A stretch of 64,000 bases of DNA, from NCBI RefSeq assembly GCF_002088935.1, contig NZ_NCSS01000006.1, forward strand, positions 124,001 to 188,000, read 5' to 3'. Positions 27,443 to 37,358 of this stretch are shown one piece after another (position 1 is the stretch's first letter; every line of letters begins with the position of its first letter). A program made the translations under genes and the position numbers. This DNA is from Henriciella litoralis. GTDB taxonomy: Bacteria; Pseudomonadota; Alphaproteobacteria; Caulobacterales; Hyphomonadaceae. The notes beneath the pieces are model-generated. The model saw only the letters and a list, made by a program, of their open reading frames with translations, was not told where the DNA came from and searched no databases.

Positions 27443-30019
27443 TTAGGTCTTTGGTTTTGGGGCGGCCTTCTTCTTGGCTGGCGCCTTTTTCTTTGCGGCT
27501 GGCTTCTTTGCGGCCGCTTTCTTTTTAGCCGGTTTCTTCGCTTTTGCGTCGACCAGCTCAATGGCCTGCTCAAGCGTGACGGTTTCTGGCGTCAGATCCT
27601 TGGGCAGTGTCGCATTGGTCTTGCCGTGCTTGACATAAGGGCCGTACCGGCCAGCGAAGACATGGATCGGTTCATCATCGCCGGGATGCTTGCCGAGCTC
27701 TTTCAGTGGCTCAGCCTTGCCGCGACCGCCGCCTCGGCTGGCTTTCTTGTCCTCAATCAGCGTGACCGCCCGGTTGAGACCAATATCGAACAATTCTTCG
27801 ACCGTCGGGACATTCGCGAAGGTACGCAGATGTTGCACATACGGCCCGTAGCGGCCGAGATTGGCGACGATTTTCTCGCCATCTTCGGGGTGCACACCCA
27901 CCTCGCGCGGGAGCGACAGGAGCAGCAGGGCGCGTTCGAGATTGATCGATTGCGGTTCCCAGCCTTTCGGCAGGCTTGTCCGGCGCGGCTTTTCCTCGGC
28001 TTGCGTAGTCTCGACATAGGGGCCGAAACGTCCCGTTTTCAGGAGGACCGGCTCGCCCGTATCGGGGTGAACGCCAAGTTCCTCGCCGTCAGGGCTGATC
28101 GAGCCATCCTGCTCGGCGTCAGCAGAGAAGGGGCGCGTGAACTTGCAGTCTGGATAGCGCGAGCAGCCAACGAAAGCGCCGTGGCGGCCAAGCTTCAGTG
28201 ACAGTTCGCCTTCCTTGCAGAGCGGACACTCGCGCGGGTTTTCCTTCGGATTGCCGTTCTCATCCTTTTTCGGGAAGACGTACGGCCCGAGCGCGATGTT
28301 GAGCGCGTCGAGAACATCCGAGACCCGCAATTCCTTGGTTTCGGCGATGGAGGCCTGGAACTGGGTCCAGAAGTCTTTCAGGAAGGCTTTCCAGTCGAGT
28401 TTGCCGTCAGAGATGACGTCCAGCTGCTCTTCCAGCTGTGCGGTGAAGTCATATTCGACATATCGCGCGAAGAAGTTTTCGAGGAAGGCGGTGACCAGGC
28501 GGCCCTTATCCTCTGGAATCAGTTGCTTCTTCTCAAGCCGGACATAATCCCGGTCCTCAAGTGTCGACAGCGTCGAGGCATAGGTCGACGGACGTCCGAT
28601 GCCGAGTTCCTCGAGCCGTTTGACAAGCGAGGCTTCGGTGAAGCGCGGCGGCGGCTGCGTGAAGTGCTGTTCGGACTTTGCCTCTTTCAGGTCGGCATGG
28701 TCGCCTTCCTGCATTTTTGGCAGACGGCCTTCGGCGTTTTCATCATCGTCGCCATCATCGCGGCCTTCGGTATAGAGCTTGATGAAGCCATCAAACACGA
28801 CGACCTGTCCGCTTGCCCGCAACTGGGCGCGCTTGTCCTTGGATATGAAGTCCAGCGTGGTCCGCTCAAAGACAGCAGCTTCCATCTGGGATGCGACAGC
28901 GCGGCGCCAGATCAGCGTGTAGAGCTTTTTCAGGTCTCCATCGCCGCGATAGTCTTCCGGGCGCAGGCTGAAATCGGTTGGGCGAATCGCTTCGTGTGCT
29001 TCCTGAGCATTCTTGGCCTTGGAAGAGTAACGGCGTGTCTTTTCTGGCAGATACCGCGCGCCGTAATCGCTCTCGATCTGTTTGCGGGCGGCGACATGGG
29101 CCTCTTCGGCCATGTTGACGCCGTCGGTCCGCATATAGGTGATGCGGCCATCTTCGTAGAGCTTCTGGGCGGCGCCCATGGTCCGCTTGGCGGTAAAGCC
29201 GAGCTTGCGGGAGGCTTCCTGCTGCAGGGTTGAGGTAATGAAGGGCGGCGGCGGGTTCCGGCGGACAGGCTTGGATTCAACCGAGCTGACTTCATAGCCG
29301 CCCACTTTCACCGCGTTCAGCGCTTCGGTTGCCGACTTTTCGTCAGGCAGGGAGAATTTCTTGAGGTTTTCGCCGTCCAGCGCGTGAAGGCGGGCTTTGA
29401 AGTCCGTGCCATCCTTGGCGCGCAGGTCCGCTTCAACCGTCCAGTATTCCTGCGCCTGGAACGTTTCGATCTCCAGCTCGCGCTGACAGATGATGCGCAG
29501 CGCAACAGATTGCACACGGCCGGCTGAGCGGGAGCCGGGAAGCTTGCGCCAGAGGACCGGCGACAGATTGAAACCGACGAGGTAGTCCAGCGCCCGGCGG
29601 GCGAGGTACGCATCAACCAGTTCCTGGTCGATCTCGCGTGGTTCCTGCATCGCCTTCGTGACGGCAGACTTGGTGATCGCGTTGAAGACGACCCGCTCAA
29701 CCGGAATGCCCTTCAGGGCCTTGCGCTTTTCCAGCACTTCCAGAAGGTGCCAGGAAATCGCTTCCCCTTCGCGGTCGGGGTCAGTCGCGAGGATAAGTTT
29801 GTCAGCGCCCTTGGTCGCGTCTGCGATGTCACGGATGCGACCGGCCGACTTGCTGTCGGCCTGCCAGATCATCTCGAAATCGTTTTCCGGATCAACAGAG
29901 CCATCCTTGGACGGCAGATCCCGCACGTGACCATAGGAGGCGAGCACCTTGTAATCACTTCCAAGATACTTGTTGATCGTCTTGGCTTTGGCCGGCGATT
30001 CAACAATAACAACTTTCAT
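27443..30019 (-). CDS. topA: DNA topoisomerase I
   Basis: 858 aa type IA enzyme that relaxes negative supercoils. Toprim domain IVESPAKAKTINKYLG and DPDREGEAISWH; active-site tyrosine in GRITYMRTDGVN; a Cys-rich zinc module (CPLC then CSRYPDC) near residue 600; repeated GRYGPYV segments, typical of proteobacterial TopA C-termini. The last about 40 residues are Lys/Ala repeats (PAKKKAAAKK type), a common DNA-binding tail. Start at 30019 has GGAGGT about 8 bases upstream. Usually next to dprA in alphaproteobacteria; here it borders lptG. Confidence 0.97.
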   Translation of the reverse strand: MKVVIVESPAKAKTINKYLGSDYKVLASYGHVRDLPSKDGSVDPENDFEMIWQADSKSAGRIRDIADATKGADKLILATDPDREGEAISWHLLEVLEKRKALKGIPVERVVFNAITKSAVTKAMQEPREIDQELVDAYLARRALDYLVGFNLSPVLWRKLPGSRSAGRVQSVALRIICQRELEIETFQAQEYWTVEADLRAKDGTDFKARLHALDGENLKKFSLPDEKSATEALNAVKVGGYEVSSVESKPVRRNPPPPFITSTLQQEASRKLGFTAKRTMGAAQKLYEDGRITYMRTDGVNMAEEAHVAARKQIESDYGARYLPEKTRRYSSKAKNAQEAHEAIRPTDFSLRPEDYRGDGDLKKLYTLIWRRAVASQMEAAVFERTTLDFISKDKRAQLRASGQVVVFDGFIKLYTEGRDDGDDDENAEGRLPKMQEGDHADLKEAKSEQHFTQPPPRFTEASLVKRLEELGIGRPSTYASTLSTLEDRDYVRLEKKQLIPEDKGRLVTAFLENFFARYVEYDFTAQLEEQLDVISDGKLDWKAFLKDFWTQFQASIAETKELRVSDVLDALNIALGPYVFPKKDENGNPKENPRECPLCKEGELSLKLGRHGAFVGCSRYPDCKFTRPFSADAEQDGSISPDGEELGVHPDTGEPVLLKTGRFGPYVETTQAEEKPRRTSLPKGWEPQSINLERALLLLSLPREVGVHPEDGEKIVANLGRYGPYVQHLRTFANVPTVEELFDIGLNRAVTLIEDKKASRGGGRGKAEPLKELGKHPGDDEPIHVFAGRYGPYVKHGKTNATLPKDLTPETVTLEQAIELVDAKAKKPAKKKAAAKKPAAKKKAPAKKKAAPKPKT

Positions 30020-30085
30020 AGGGGGACCTCCAGAGAGCGCCGGAACTTGGTGGGGACGCTGTTGGCTGTCAACCCGGCGTCAGCG

Positions 30086-31204
30086 CTAGCCATCCTCGCG
30101 GTAAGCCAGAACGGCAAGACTTGCAAAGAGTGCGAACAGGGCAGGCGACCAGGCGGCGATAATCGGGGGCAGGGCCCCGGACGCGCCAAGGCTGGACGAG
30201 AACTGCATGATGAAAAACACACCGATGGCGGAGATCGTGCCGATTGCGACGAGCCGGCTCGTCCCTCCGAGACGCGATAGCCGCAAACAGACCAGTGCGC
30301 CGATCAGGCCCATGGCGGTGTAGAATACCGGCATGGCCGTCAGGCCGAAAAGCCGCACGGAGAAGCGCGAGGAGTCGAGGCCAGCACGGCTTGTCTGCGC
30401 AATAAAGCCGGGCAGCTTCCAGAAGCCGATCGTGTTGGGAGACGTGAACCGGTCAAGCAATCTGTCCGGGTCGAGATCGGTCGGAATGGCGAGATTGTCC
30501 ATTCTCTGCGGCGGTTGGCCGGGGACGTTTTCGACGAGATTCTCGATCTGCCAGAAGCCATCCACGATGCGCGCACGTTCGGCATCGATGCGCCGTACAA
30601 ACTCATATCGGTCGATCGGGCGGCCATCGGCAAAGACGCGGCCCTCCTCGAGCATTTTTACGCCTTCGAACACCTGGCCCGTGGCATCTACACTGTCGGC
30701 GCGGATCACAATTTGCGAATTGCCATCGCCCTGCCGGAGCCAGACATCGCTTTTGCTCGAATCAACGCGAACGCCGCCGGCAATCAGGAGGGTGTTACGT
30801 GATTGTTCAAACCTGCTGGCGAGGTCTGCGCCGACCGGATTTAGAACAAACATCGAGAACAGGCCAAGTGCCACTGACAACTGCATGAGCGGGGCCAGGA
30901 ACTGCCAGACCGAAAGGCCGCTGGCGCGGATCACGGACAGCTCTGAGCGGGCATTGAGGCGGCTATACGCAATCATTGCGGCCACAAGGATCGAGAATGG
31001 CAATGTCTGCTCGACCAGGCTCGGTAGCTTCATAAAGGACAGCTGGACAGCCTCAAGCGGTGACAATTCAACGTCGCCGCCCACGGTCCGCAATTGCTCG
31101 ACCACATCGACGAGAAGGATCGTCGCGGTGAAAATGGCCAGCACCAGAATGAGCCCGGTGACGCACTGCCAGAGGATGTAGCGCTGGATACGATTGAGGA
31201 ACAT
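30086..31204 (-). CDS. lptG: LPS export ABC transporter permease LptG
   Basis: 372 aa YjgP/YjgQ permease. With LptF and the LptB ATPase it extracts LPS from the inner membrane. Six hydrophobic segments flank a periplasmic beta-jellyroll region (about residues 110-260). Start overlaps the lptF stop by one base (TAATG). Called LptG by its place after lptF. It is followed by topA rather than by lptD. Confidence 0.93.
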   Translation of the reverse strand: MFLNRIQRYILWQCVTGLILVLAIFTATILLVDVVEQLRTVGGDVELSPLEAVQLSFMKLPSLVEQTLPFSILVAAMIAYSRLNARSELSVIRASGLSVWQFLAPLMQLSVALGLFSMFVLNPVGADLASRFEQSRNTLLIAGGVRVDSSKSDVWLRQGDGNSQIVIRADSVDATGQVFEGVKMLEEGRVFADGRPIDRYEFVRRIDAERARIVDGFWQIENLVENVPGQPPQRMDNLAIPTDLDPDRLLDRFTSPNTIGFWKLPGFIAQTSRAGLDSSRFSVRLFGLTAMPVFYTAMGLIGALVCLRLSRLGGTSRLVAIGTISAIGVFFIMQFSSSLGASGALPPIIAAWSPALFALFASLAVLAYREDG

Positions 31205-32310
31205 TAGCGCCGCGCCCCCATGATCCGCTTCTGCTTACCGGTTCGCCAGTTGAAGAAGATAAGTGAGATAGCGAGAATCGCCCCCAGCGGTACAATCCAT
31301 TGCGCCACGTTCACGGCCACGCTTCCTGCGCTCGCCGATTGCACAGCGAGTTGGACAATCACGAGCAGCATCGCGCCCACAGTGGCGTAGGTTATCCGCC
31401 GGGAATAGCCGCGCCGGTTAAAGTCGCCGCCAAGTACCGCCATTATGGCAATGAGGGCCATGGCAATCGAAACGAGCGGCGTCGTCAGGCGCGAATTTGC
31501 CTCGGCGATGAATTTTTCTTCGTCCTGCAATTCCTGGTAGTTGGTGCGGTCAATGTTGACGAGTTCGTGCAGGTATCTGTCTGACGCTTTCAGGACCACA
31601 GCTCCAGCATCAGTCAGAAATGGTGTGAGATCGAAAGTGGACTGATCGAAATTAAGGATGCTCAGCGCGCCATTGGCATCCGTCTGATGAATTTGGCCTT
31701 CCCACATCACGATGCTGGGGGCGCCATCAACTTCAACGAAACGGCCGCGTTGGGCGAGATAATCGCGGGCGTCCTCGCGATTGTCGGAAATGAGGACACC
31801 GATCAGGTCGCCGCCACGCGATTCGCGCGCAAACACGGTGAGGTCCTCTCCCGCCGACGTGAACTGCCCCGGCCGTACGAGCGAGGATGCAAGATCAGCG
31901 CGCGCATCTTTCACGGTTTCTCGCAAAAGGCGTTGCGCGGTTGGCTGGACCCAGAGATTGACGGCCAGATGGACAAGCGCGGCCAGGACGGCGAGGCGGA
32001 TAATAGGCGAGGCGATCTGCCAGCGTGTCATCCCGGCAGCGCCAGCAACCACGATTTCATTGTCTCTATGCAGCTGGTTCAGTGACCAGATGGTCGCAAC
32101 GAAGATGGCCAGAGGGGTCAGCAGGGCGATGACCTGCGGTGCGCCAAGCGCGACAACATAAAAGAAAGTCAGCGCAGATTGCCGATTCTCGACGATCAGG
32201 TCTGTTTGCGACAGGCCCTGCGCGAGAATCGCCAGAAGCGTAAGCCCGCCAACAATGATGACAACAGAGCGGAAGACTTGTTGAAAGAGATAGCGCTGAA
32301 TGCGTTTCAT
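31204..32310 (-). CDS. lptF: LPS export ABC transporter permease LptF
   Basis: 368 aa YjgP/YjgQ family permease, partner of LptG. Opens MKRIQRYLFQQVFRSVVII; TPLAIFVATIWSLNQLHRDNEI is the conserved cytoplasmic coupling region. Six hydrophobic segments. It is divergent from pepA, with a 94-base region between them. Periplasmic jellyroll at about residues 130-260. Confidence 0.93.
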   Translation of the reverse strand: MKRIQRYLFQQVFRSVVIIVGGLTLLAILAQGLSQTDLIVENRQSALTFFYVVALGAPQVIALLTPLAIFVATIWSLNQLHRDNEIVVAGAAGMTRWQIASPIIRLAVLAALVHLAVNLWVQPTAQRLLRETVKDARADLASSLVRPGQFTSAGEDLTVFARESRGGDLIGVLISDNREDARDYLAQRGRFVEVDGAPSIVMWEGQIHQTDANGALSILNFDQSTFDLTPFLTDAGAVVLKASDRYLHELVNIDRTNYQELQDEEKFIAEANSRLTTPLVSIAMALIAIMAVLGGDFNRRGYSRRITYATVGAMLLVIVQLAVQSASAGSVAVNVAQWIVPLGAILAISLIFFNWRTGKQKRIMGARR

Positions 32311-32404
32311 TACACTCTGGTGCAGTTTATATGTGTTGGGCCTTGCCTAGCGAGTTGATTGGCGCGCGTCGATGCTTAGTTACTGCATCAAACGGAGATA
32401 ATTC

Positions 32405-33871
32405 ATGAAGATTACATTTGCCGAGCAGGCTGACACCGAAATCGTTGCCTATGTTGTGGACGAAAATGGGGCGCTGCCTGATGCTGCGACATCGCTGGAT
32501 GAAGAAACGGGTGGGTTGCTGACTGAAGCGCTCTCCCAGGAACGCTTCACCGGCAAGCATGGCCAGCAAGCCTACATTGTGCTGCCGAAATCCTGCAAAG
32601 CTCGCCGCGCTGTCCTGATCGGTGGCGGTAAGCCAGCCGACCGCGATGGCCGCGCGCAGGAAAAGATTGGTGCGCTTCTGGTGAAGACGCAGGCCGGCAG
32701 CGGCTTCAAGTCGATGGCGATCCACATCGATGACGCAGAGTTCGCAGCGCGCGCCGCCCAGGGCGCAGAGCTCGCCTCTTACCGGTTCGATGATTATTTC
32801 ACCAAGCTGAAAGACGATCAGAAGCCAAGCCTCGAATCGATCACGGTCGTTGGCTCCAATTCTGACGCTGCGTCCAAGGCCTATGAGCCTCTGGCCGCTG
32901 CCGCTGCAGGCACCGCGCTTGCGCGCACGCTGATGAATTTGCCGCCAAACGATCTCTATCCGCAGACCTATGCTGATCGCATCAAGGAACTCGAGAAGTA
33001 CGGTCTCGAAGTTCAGGTGCTGGGCGAAGCCGAGATGGAGAAGCTCGGCATGGGCGCGCTCCTCGGTGTTGGCCAGGGCAGCGTCAAGGAATCGAAAATG
33101 GCCATTATGAAATGGTCGGGCGGCAAGGAAGGCGAGGCACCTGTCGCGCTTGTCGGCAAAGGCGTCTGTTTCGATACAGGCGGTATCTCCCTGAAGCCCG
33201 GACCTGGCATGGAAGACATGCGCGGCGATATGGGCGGCTCAGCTGCCGTTGTCGGCACGATGTTGTCACTCGCCAAGCGCAAGGCAAAAGCCAATGTGGT
33301 CGGTCTTGTTGGCCTCGTTGAGAACATGCCGGACGGCAATGCGATCCGCCCCGGGGATATCCTGAAATCAGCTTCTGGTCAGACGATCGAAGTCCAGAAC
33401 ACCGATGCCGAAGGCCGGCTCGTGCTCTGTGACGTGCTCTGGTATGCGCAGGAGTACTTCAAGCCGAAGGAAATCGTGGACCTTGCCACGCTGACCGGCG
33501 CGATCGTTATCTCGCTCGGCCACCATCATGCGGGTCTTTTCACCAATGATGACGGCATGGCTGAAACGCTGACCAAGGCGGGCCTGACCGAAGGTGAGCG
33601 CGTCTGGCGTCTGCCACTCGGCAGTGAGTATGACAGCCTGCTGAAGTCGAAATTTGCCGATATGCGCAACATTGGTGGCCGTGCCGCCGGTTCGATCACC
33701 GCGGCGCAATTCCTCAAGCGCTTCATTCGTGACGGCCAGAAGTGGACGCACCTCGATATTGCGGGCGTTGCCTGGGTTGAAGGCGAGAAATCACCCATCG
33801 ACCCAAGCTGGGCCTCCGGCTTCGGGCCACGTCTGCTCGACCGCTGGATCGCGGACAATCACGAGAGCTGA
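32405..33871 (+). CDS. pepA: Leucyl aminopeptidase (M17)
   Basis: 488 aa dinuclear metalloexopeptidase. Motifs: VGKGVCFDTGGISLKP (metal and active-site Lys region), GDMGGSAAVV, and NTDAEGRLVL with the catalytic acidic residues. Start ATG at 32405. Homologues also bind DNA in E. coli (XerCD co-factor); that role is not assumed here. It is followed after two bases by holC. Confidence 0.97.
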   Translation: MKITFAEQADTEIVAYVVDENGALPDAATSLDEETGGLLTEALSQERFTGKHGQQAYIVLPKSCKARRAVLIGGGKPADRDGRAQEKIGALLVKTQAGSGFKSMAIHIDDAEFAARAAQGAELASYRFDDYFTKLKDDQKPSLESITVVGSNSDAASKAYEPLAAAAAGTALARTLMNLPPNDLYPQTYADRIKELEKYGLEVQVLGEAEMEKLGMGALLGVGQGSVKESKMAIMKWSGGKEGEAPVALVGKGVCFDTGGISLKPGPGMEDMRGDMGGSAAVVGTMLSLAKRKAKANVVGLVGLVENMPDGNAIRPGDILKSASGQTIEVQNTDAEGRLVLCDVLWYAQEYFKPKEIVDLATLTGAIVISLGHHHAGLFTNDDGMAETLTKAGLTEGERVWRLPLGSEYDSLLKSKFADMRNIGGRAAGSITAAQFLKRFIRDGQKWTHLDIAGVAWVEGEKSPIDPSWASGFGPRLLDRWIADNHES

Positions 33872-33873
33872 GC

Positions 33874-34344
33874 GTGAGCGAGCCCGGCCAACCTGAATGG
33901 TGGTTCTACCACCTCAAGCGCACAACGCTTGAGCAGGCGGCCGGGCCACTTCTTGAAAAATGTCTGGAGCGGGGCTGGCGCGTGCTTGCGGTCAGCCCCG
34001 ACATCCGCCGCCGGGGCGCACTCGATGCTGCGCTCTGGACCTATAATGATCAAAGCTTCCTGCCGCATGGCCAGGCCGAAGCGGCCGGTCTCGACGCGTC
34101 GAAGCAGCCCGTGTTGATCACTGAGGCCCCCGAAAATGTGAACAAGGCCGCGGTGGCGCTGCTTATGGATGGGGCGGATATGCCGATCCATGCTGAGTTT
34201 GAGCGGTGCATGGTGATGTTTGATGACGGTGATGCGCCCGTGCGGGGCAAAGCCCGCTCACTCTACAAGGCCGCCAGCGATGCCGGGCTGACGACCCGCT
34301 ATTTTCAGCAGACCGAGCAGGGCGGCTGGAAAGAGGCCGGCTAG
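33874..34344 (+). CDS. holC: DNA polymerase III chi subunit
   Basis: 156 aa from a GTG at 33874. Chi links the clamp loader to single-stranded-binding protein. Family features: WWFYHLKRTTLEQAAGPLLEKCLERGWRV, DAALWTYNDQSFLPHG, and MFDDGD. It follows pepA by two bases, a common pairing. Length and order are normal for alphaproteobacterial HolC. Confidence 0.93.
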   Translation: MSEPGQPEWWFYHLKRTTLEQAAGPLLEKCLERGWRVLAVSPDIRRRGALDAALWTYNDQSFLPHGQAEAAGLDASKQPVLITEAPENVNKAAVALLMDGADMPIHAEFERCMVMFDDGDAPVRGKARSLYKAASDAGLTTRYFQQTEQGGWKEAG

Positions 34345-34345
34345 A

Positions 34346-34531
34346 CTATTGCTTGGAGCCAGCTGGTTTCGACAGCAAAAGAATGGCGAGCGAGACAATC
34401 GTGATGATGCCCAGCGTGCCCATGATCTCAGCGCCATAGGCCGGGAGGGTGCCGGTCCATAACCAGATCGTCGCGTAAGCCGCTGATACGAGCAAGGCCA
34501 GCGTCACCATCAATTTGAGAATTCCGGTCAT
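34346..34531 (-). CDS. Small two-helix membrane protein
   Basis: 61 aa from the ATG at 34531, preceded by GGGGA at good spacing; an ATG at 34543 would add four residues. Two hydrophobic helices, about residues 4-25 and 33-53, separated by a short loop. Not recognised. Convergent with holC and divergent from ndk. Confidence 0.6.
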   Translation of the reverse strand: MTGILKLMVTLALLVSAAYATIWLWTGTLPAYGAEIMGTLGIITIVSLAILLLSKPAGSKQ

Positions 34532-34662
34532 TCGTTTCCCCATCCTTCAGTTGTGGGCAGCTTAGCGCGACAGTGCCCGCGTGTCAGTAGCGGTTGCCCG
34601 TTTGAACCTGCGCCGCTATAGGCCGCGCCAAGAGTTTCACACGACTAACCAAGGAGCCAATC

Positions 34663-35085
34663 ATGGCGACCCAACGTACTTTTTCTATCATCAAGCCAGA
34701 CGCCACCGAGCGTAACCTCACCGGCGCCGTCAACGCTGTTATCGAGAAAGCTGGCCTGCGCATTATCGGCCAGCGCCGCATCAAGATGACCCGTGAGCAA
34801 GCCGAGCGCTTCTACGGCGTTCACAGCGAGCGTCCATTCTTTGGTGAACTCGTTGATTTCATGACGTCCGGCCCTGTCGTTGTTCAGGTTCTGGAAGGCG
34901 ACAATGCCGTGAAAGCCTATCGCGACGTGATGGGCGCAACCAACCCAGCCGAAGCCGCAGACGGCACGATCCGCAAGCTCTACGCCAAGTCGATCGGCGA
35001 GAACTCGGTGCACGGTTCCGACAGCGAAGAGAACGCTGCGCTGGAAATCAGCCAGTTCTTCTCTGAGGCCGATATCGTCGGCTAG
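34663..35085 (+). CDS. ndk: Nucleoside diphosphate kinase
   Basis: 140 aa, the standard size. Transfers the gamma-phosphate among nucleotides through a phospho-histidine. The active-site motif NSVHGSDS is near residue 117; [13 protein letters not shown] opens the protein. AAGGAG stands about 6 bases before the ATG. A strong terminator follows 28 bases after the stop, so it is monocistronic. Confidence 0.98.
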   Translation: MATQRTFSIIKPDATERNLTGAVNAVIEKAGLRIIGQRRIKMTREQAERFYGVHSERPFFGELVDFMTSGPVVVQVLEGDNAVKAYRDVMGATNPAEAADGTIRKLYAKSIGENSVHGSDSEENAALEISQFFSEADIVG

Positions 35086-35113
35086 TCTGACACCTATCCA
35101 GACACGATAATTG

Positions 35114-35147
35114 AGGGCTCCTCCGCATTTGCCGGGGAGCCCTTTTT
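35114..35147 (+). terminator. Rho-independent terminator of ndk
   Basis: An 8 bp stem (AGGGCTCC paired with GGAGCCCT) with a 14-base loop, followed by a run of T, starting 28 bases after the ndk stop codon. It separates ndk from the BLUF gene. Confidence 0.88.
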
Positions 35148-35213
35148 ATTTGGTAGGAGAGCATTAACCGGGAGCGGGCAGATTGCGCCAAAATCTGCTG
35201 CGGGGACTGCACA

Positions 35214-35654
35214 ATGAAACGCCTTATCTATATCAGCCGGCCACGTCACACGCTGACGCCTGACAGCGTTCAGGATATTCTGGCATCGGCGCGCAATGCC
35301 AATCGTGAAGCCCGGGTGACGGGCCTTCTTGTCCATGTAGAGGGCATGTTTCTGCAGGTCCTCGAAGGGCAGCCTGAAGCGCTGGCCGCCGCTTTCGCAC
35401 GTGTGCGACGGGATTGGCGTCACGCTGACTGTCAGGTCCTGTTTCACGAAACGGTTCCACAGCGCCTCTTCGAAGGTTGGCCGCTGGCCTATCGTGCTGA
35501 AAGAGATCTGGAGCTGAAGCAGACCCGGCAAATCCGCGACATCCGCGAGATTGCGGCCATGCATGATAGCGAAGCAACGGCGTTTGAAGATCCGGCGCTG
35601 GACCTCGTCCTGCGGGCATTTCTGGACAGCTTTAGCGCGCTGGCCGTTCACTGA
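35214..35654 (+). CDS. BLUF-domain blue-light sensor protein
   Basis: 146 aa; residues 1-92 form a BLUF (FAD-binding blue-light) domain. The photochemical residues can be placed: Y6 (RLIYIS), N30, Q48 (FLQVLEG) and W89 (GWPLA), each two residues before the Y8/N32/Q50/W91 of cyanobacterial Slr1694. Met93 of that protein is Leu here. The about 50-residue tail (ELKQTRQIRDIREIAAM) is helical by composition and carries no known output domain. It must act through a partner or by oligomerisation. The 3' end overlaps purN by 23 bases on the other strand. Confidence 0.92.
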   Translation: MKRLIYISRPRHTLTPDSVQDILASARNANREARVTGLLVHVEGMFLQVLEGQPEALAAAFARVRRDWRHADCQVLFHETVPQRLFEGWPLAYRAERDLELKQTRQIRDIREIAAMHDSEATAFEDPALDLVLRAFLDSFSALAVH

Positions 35655-36225
35655 TTATTCGGCAGGCCTTGGCCAGGGCGCGCGGGTAAAGCTCGTGCTC
35701 AGCCAATAAGACGCGATCCGCCAAAGTTTCAGGTGTGTCGCCGGCTTTGACGGGGACGCGGGCCTGCTCGATCACGCCGCCTTCATCCACGCCTTCTGTG
35801 ACCCAGTGGACAGAACACCCGGCCTCTGCGTCTCCTGCCTCGATGGCGCGGGCGTGCGTCTTGAGGCCCGGATACTTCGGCAAAAGCGAGGGATGGATGT
35901 TGATCATCCGGCTCTGCCAGCGTCTGACGAACCAAGGCGTCAGCACCCGCATGAAACCTGCCAGCGCAATGATCTCGACGCCGTGCGCTTGCAAGGCGGT
36001 ATCTACCGCATGCTCGAACGCTTCGCGCGTTTCGAAATTTGCATGCGGAACAGCCATGCCCTCCACGCCATGCGCTTTGGCCGTTTCCAGACCTTCGGCA
36101 TCTATCCGATTGGACAGTACGATAACCGGCTTTGCCGGAAAGTCTGGCTCAGAAGACGCATCCAGCAAACGCTGCATGTTCGAGCCGCGTCCGGAGATCA
36201 GGATACCAAGCCGCAGCCGGGTCAT
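35632..36225 (-). CDS. purN: Phosphoribosylglycinamide formyltransferase PurN
   Basis: 197 aa; formylates GAR in purine synthesis using 10-formyl-THF. Motifs: [27 protein letters not shown], the catalytic [16 protein letters not shown] and [17 protein letters not shown] overlap with purM, so the pair is a purMN operon. Its 3' end overlaps the BLUF gene tail to tail. Confidence 0.97.
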   Translation of the reverse strand: MTRLRLGILISGRGSNMQRLLDASSEPDFPAKPVIVLSNRIDAEGLETAKAHGVEGMAVPHANFETREAFEHAVDTALQAHGVEIIALAGFMRVLTPWFVRRWQSRMINIHPSLLPKYPGLKTHARAIEAGDAEAGCSVHWVTEGVDEGGVIEQARVPVKAGDTPETLADRVLLAEHELYPRALAKACRIISERPAR

Positions 36226-37247
36226 GCCGAAACAACATCACCAATGATGACGGGGGCCTCTCCAAGCGCTTCAAGATCGGCGATCACCATGTCTGCCTGG
36301 TCTGGAGCGACCGCGAAGACGAGGCCGATTCCCATATTGAAGGTGCGGTGCATCTCGTCTTCGGCGACATGTCCTTCAGACTGCAGCCATCTGAACACTT
36401 CTGGGATATCCCAGCTTGCCCGGTTGAACCTCGCCGCGGTGCCTTCAGGCAGCATGCGCGGCACATTCTCGGTCAGGCCGCCGCCCGTAATGTGGGCAAG
36501 ACCTTTGATCCGGCCTTTGCGGATGAGGGGCAGGGCGGCTTTCGAATAGAGCCGGGTTGGTGTCAGAAGCCCTTCGCCAAGCGTGCCTTCACCGAAGGGC
36601 GAAGGTGAATGCCACTTCAACTGGCTGCGCCCGACAATTCGCCTGATAAGCGAGTAGCCGTTGGAATGCGGCCCGGATGAGGAAATACCGATAAGAACGT
36701 CGCCTGCGGCGATATCATCCAGTCGCGGCAGAATCTGCTCGCGCTCGACCGCGCCAACAACAAAGCCTGCCAGATCATAATGTCCGGAAGGGTACATGCC
36801 GGGCATTTCGGCCGTCTCACCACCAACCAGCGCGCAGCCGGCTTGTTTGCAGCCCTCTGCGATGCCTGAAACCACGGCTTCTGCGATCCCGCCTTCGAGT
36901 TTGCCGCAGGCAAAATAGTCGAGGAAGAAGAGCGGCTCTGCGCCTTGGGCGAGGACGTCATTGGCGCACATGGCGACAAGATCGATCCCGACCGTATTGT
37001 GAATGCCCGTCTCAAAGGCCAGCATCAGCTTGGTGCCGACGCCATCGGTGCCTGAAACAAGGACCGGATCTTTCCAGCCTTCCTTCTTCAGGTCGAATAG
37101 GGCGCCGAAGCCGCCAAGCCCGCCCATAACACCGGCGCGGCGGGTCGCTTTCGCCATCGGAGAAATTGCATCAACAAGTCGCTCGCCTGCGTCAATATCG
37201 ACACCGGCATCCTTGTAGGAAAGTGGAGTTTTGTCTTTGGACGTCAT
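36222..37247 (-). CDS. purM: Phosphoribosylformylglycinamidine cyclo-ligase PurM
   Basis: 341 aa AIR synthetase. Motifs: [79 protein letters not shown]. Full length. First gene of the purMN pair; divergent from the DUF2066 gene, as is usual in many alphaproteobacteria. Confidence 0.97.
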   Translation of the reverse strand: MTSKDKTPLSYKDAGVDIDAGERLVDAISPMAKATRRAGVMGGLGGFGALFDLKKEGWKDPVLVSGTDGVGTKLMLAFETGIHNTVGIDLVAMCANDVLAQGAEPLFFLDYFACGKLEGGIAEAVVSGIAEGCKQAGCALVGGETAEMPGMYPSGHYDLAGFVVGAVEREQILPRLDDIAAGDVLIGISSSGPHSNGYSLIRRIVGRSQLKWHSPSPFGEGTLGEGLLTPTRLYSKAALPLIRKGRIKGLAHITGGGLTENVPRMLPEGTAARFNRASWDIPEVFRWLQSEGHVAEDEMHRTFNMGIGLVFAVAPDQADMVIADLEALGEAPVIIGDVVSA

Positions 37248-37358
37248 GGGTCAAGCGCGTTAGCATGTGGATCGATGTTCTGCTAGCCAGTCGAGCGGTT
37301 TGCACCCCTGCGACGGCCTGCTAGGACGATAGAAACCGGGATTCAGAAAGGCGATCAA

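Noticed and set aside
27443..27560. Lys/Ala repeat at the end of topA as a possible repeat expansion or foreign element
   Set aside because: Basic Ala/Lys tails are common at the C-terminus of bacterial TopA and fit a DNA-binding role.
35167..35174. TTAACC half-site before the BLUF gene as a possible CtrA site
   Set aside because: Only one half-site with no second TTAA at the 7-base spacing; expected by chance.
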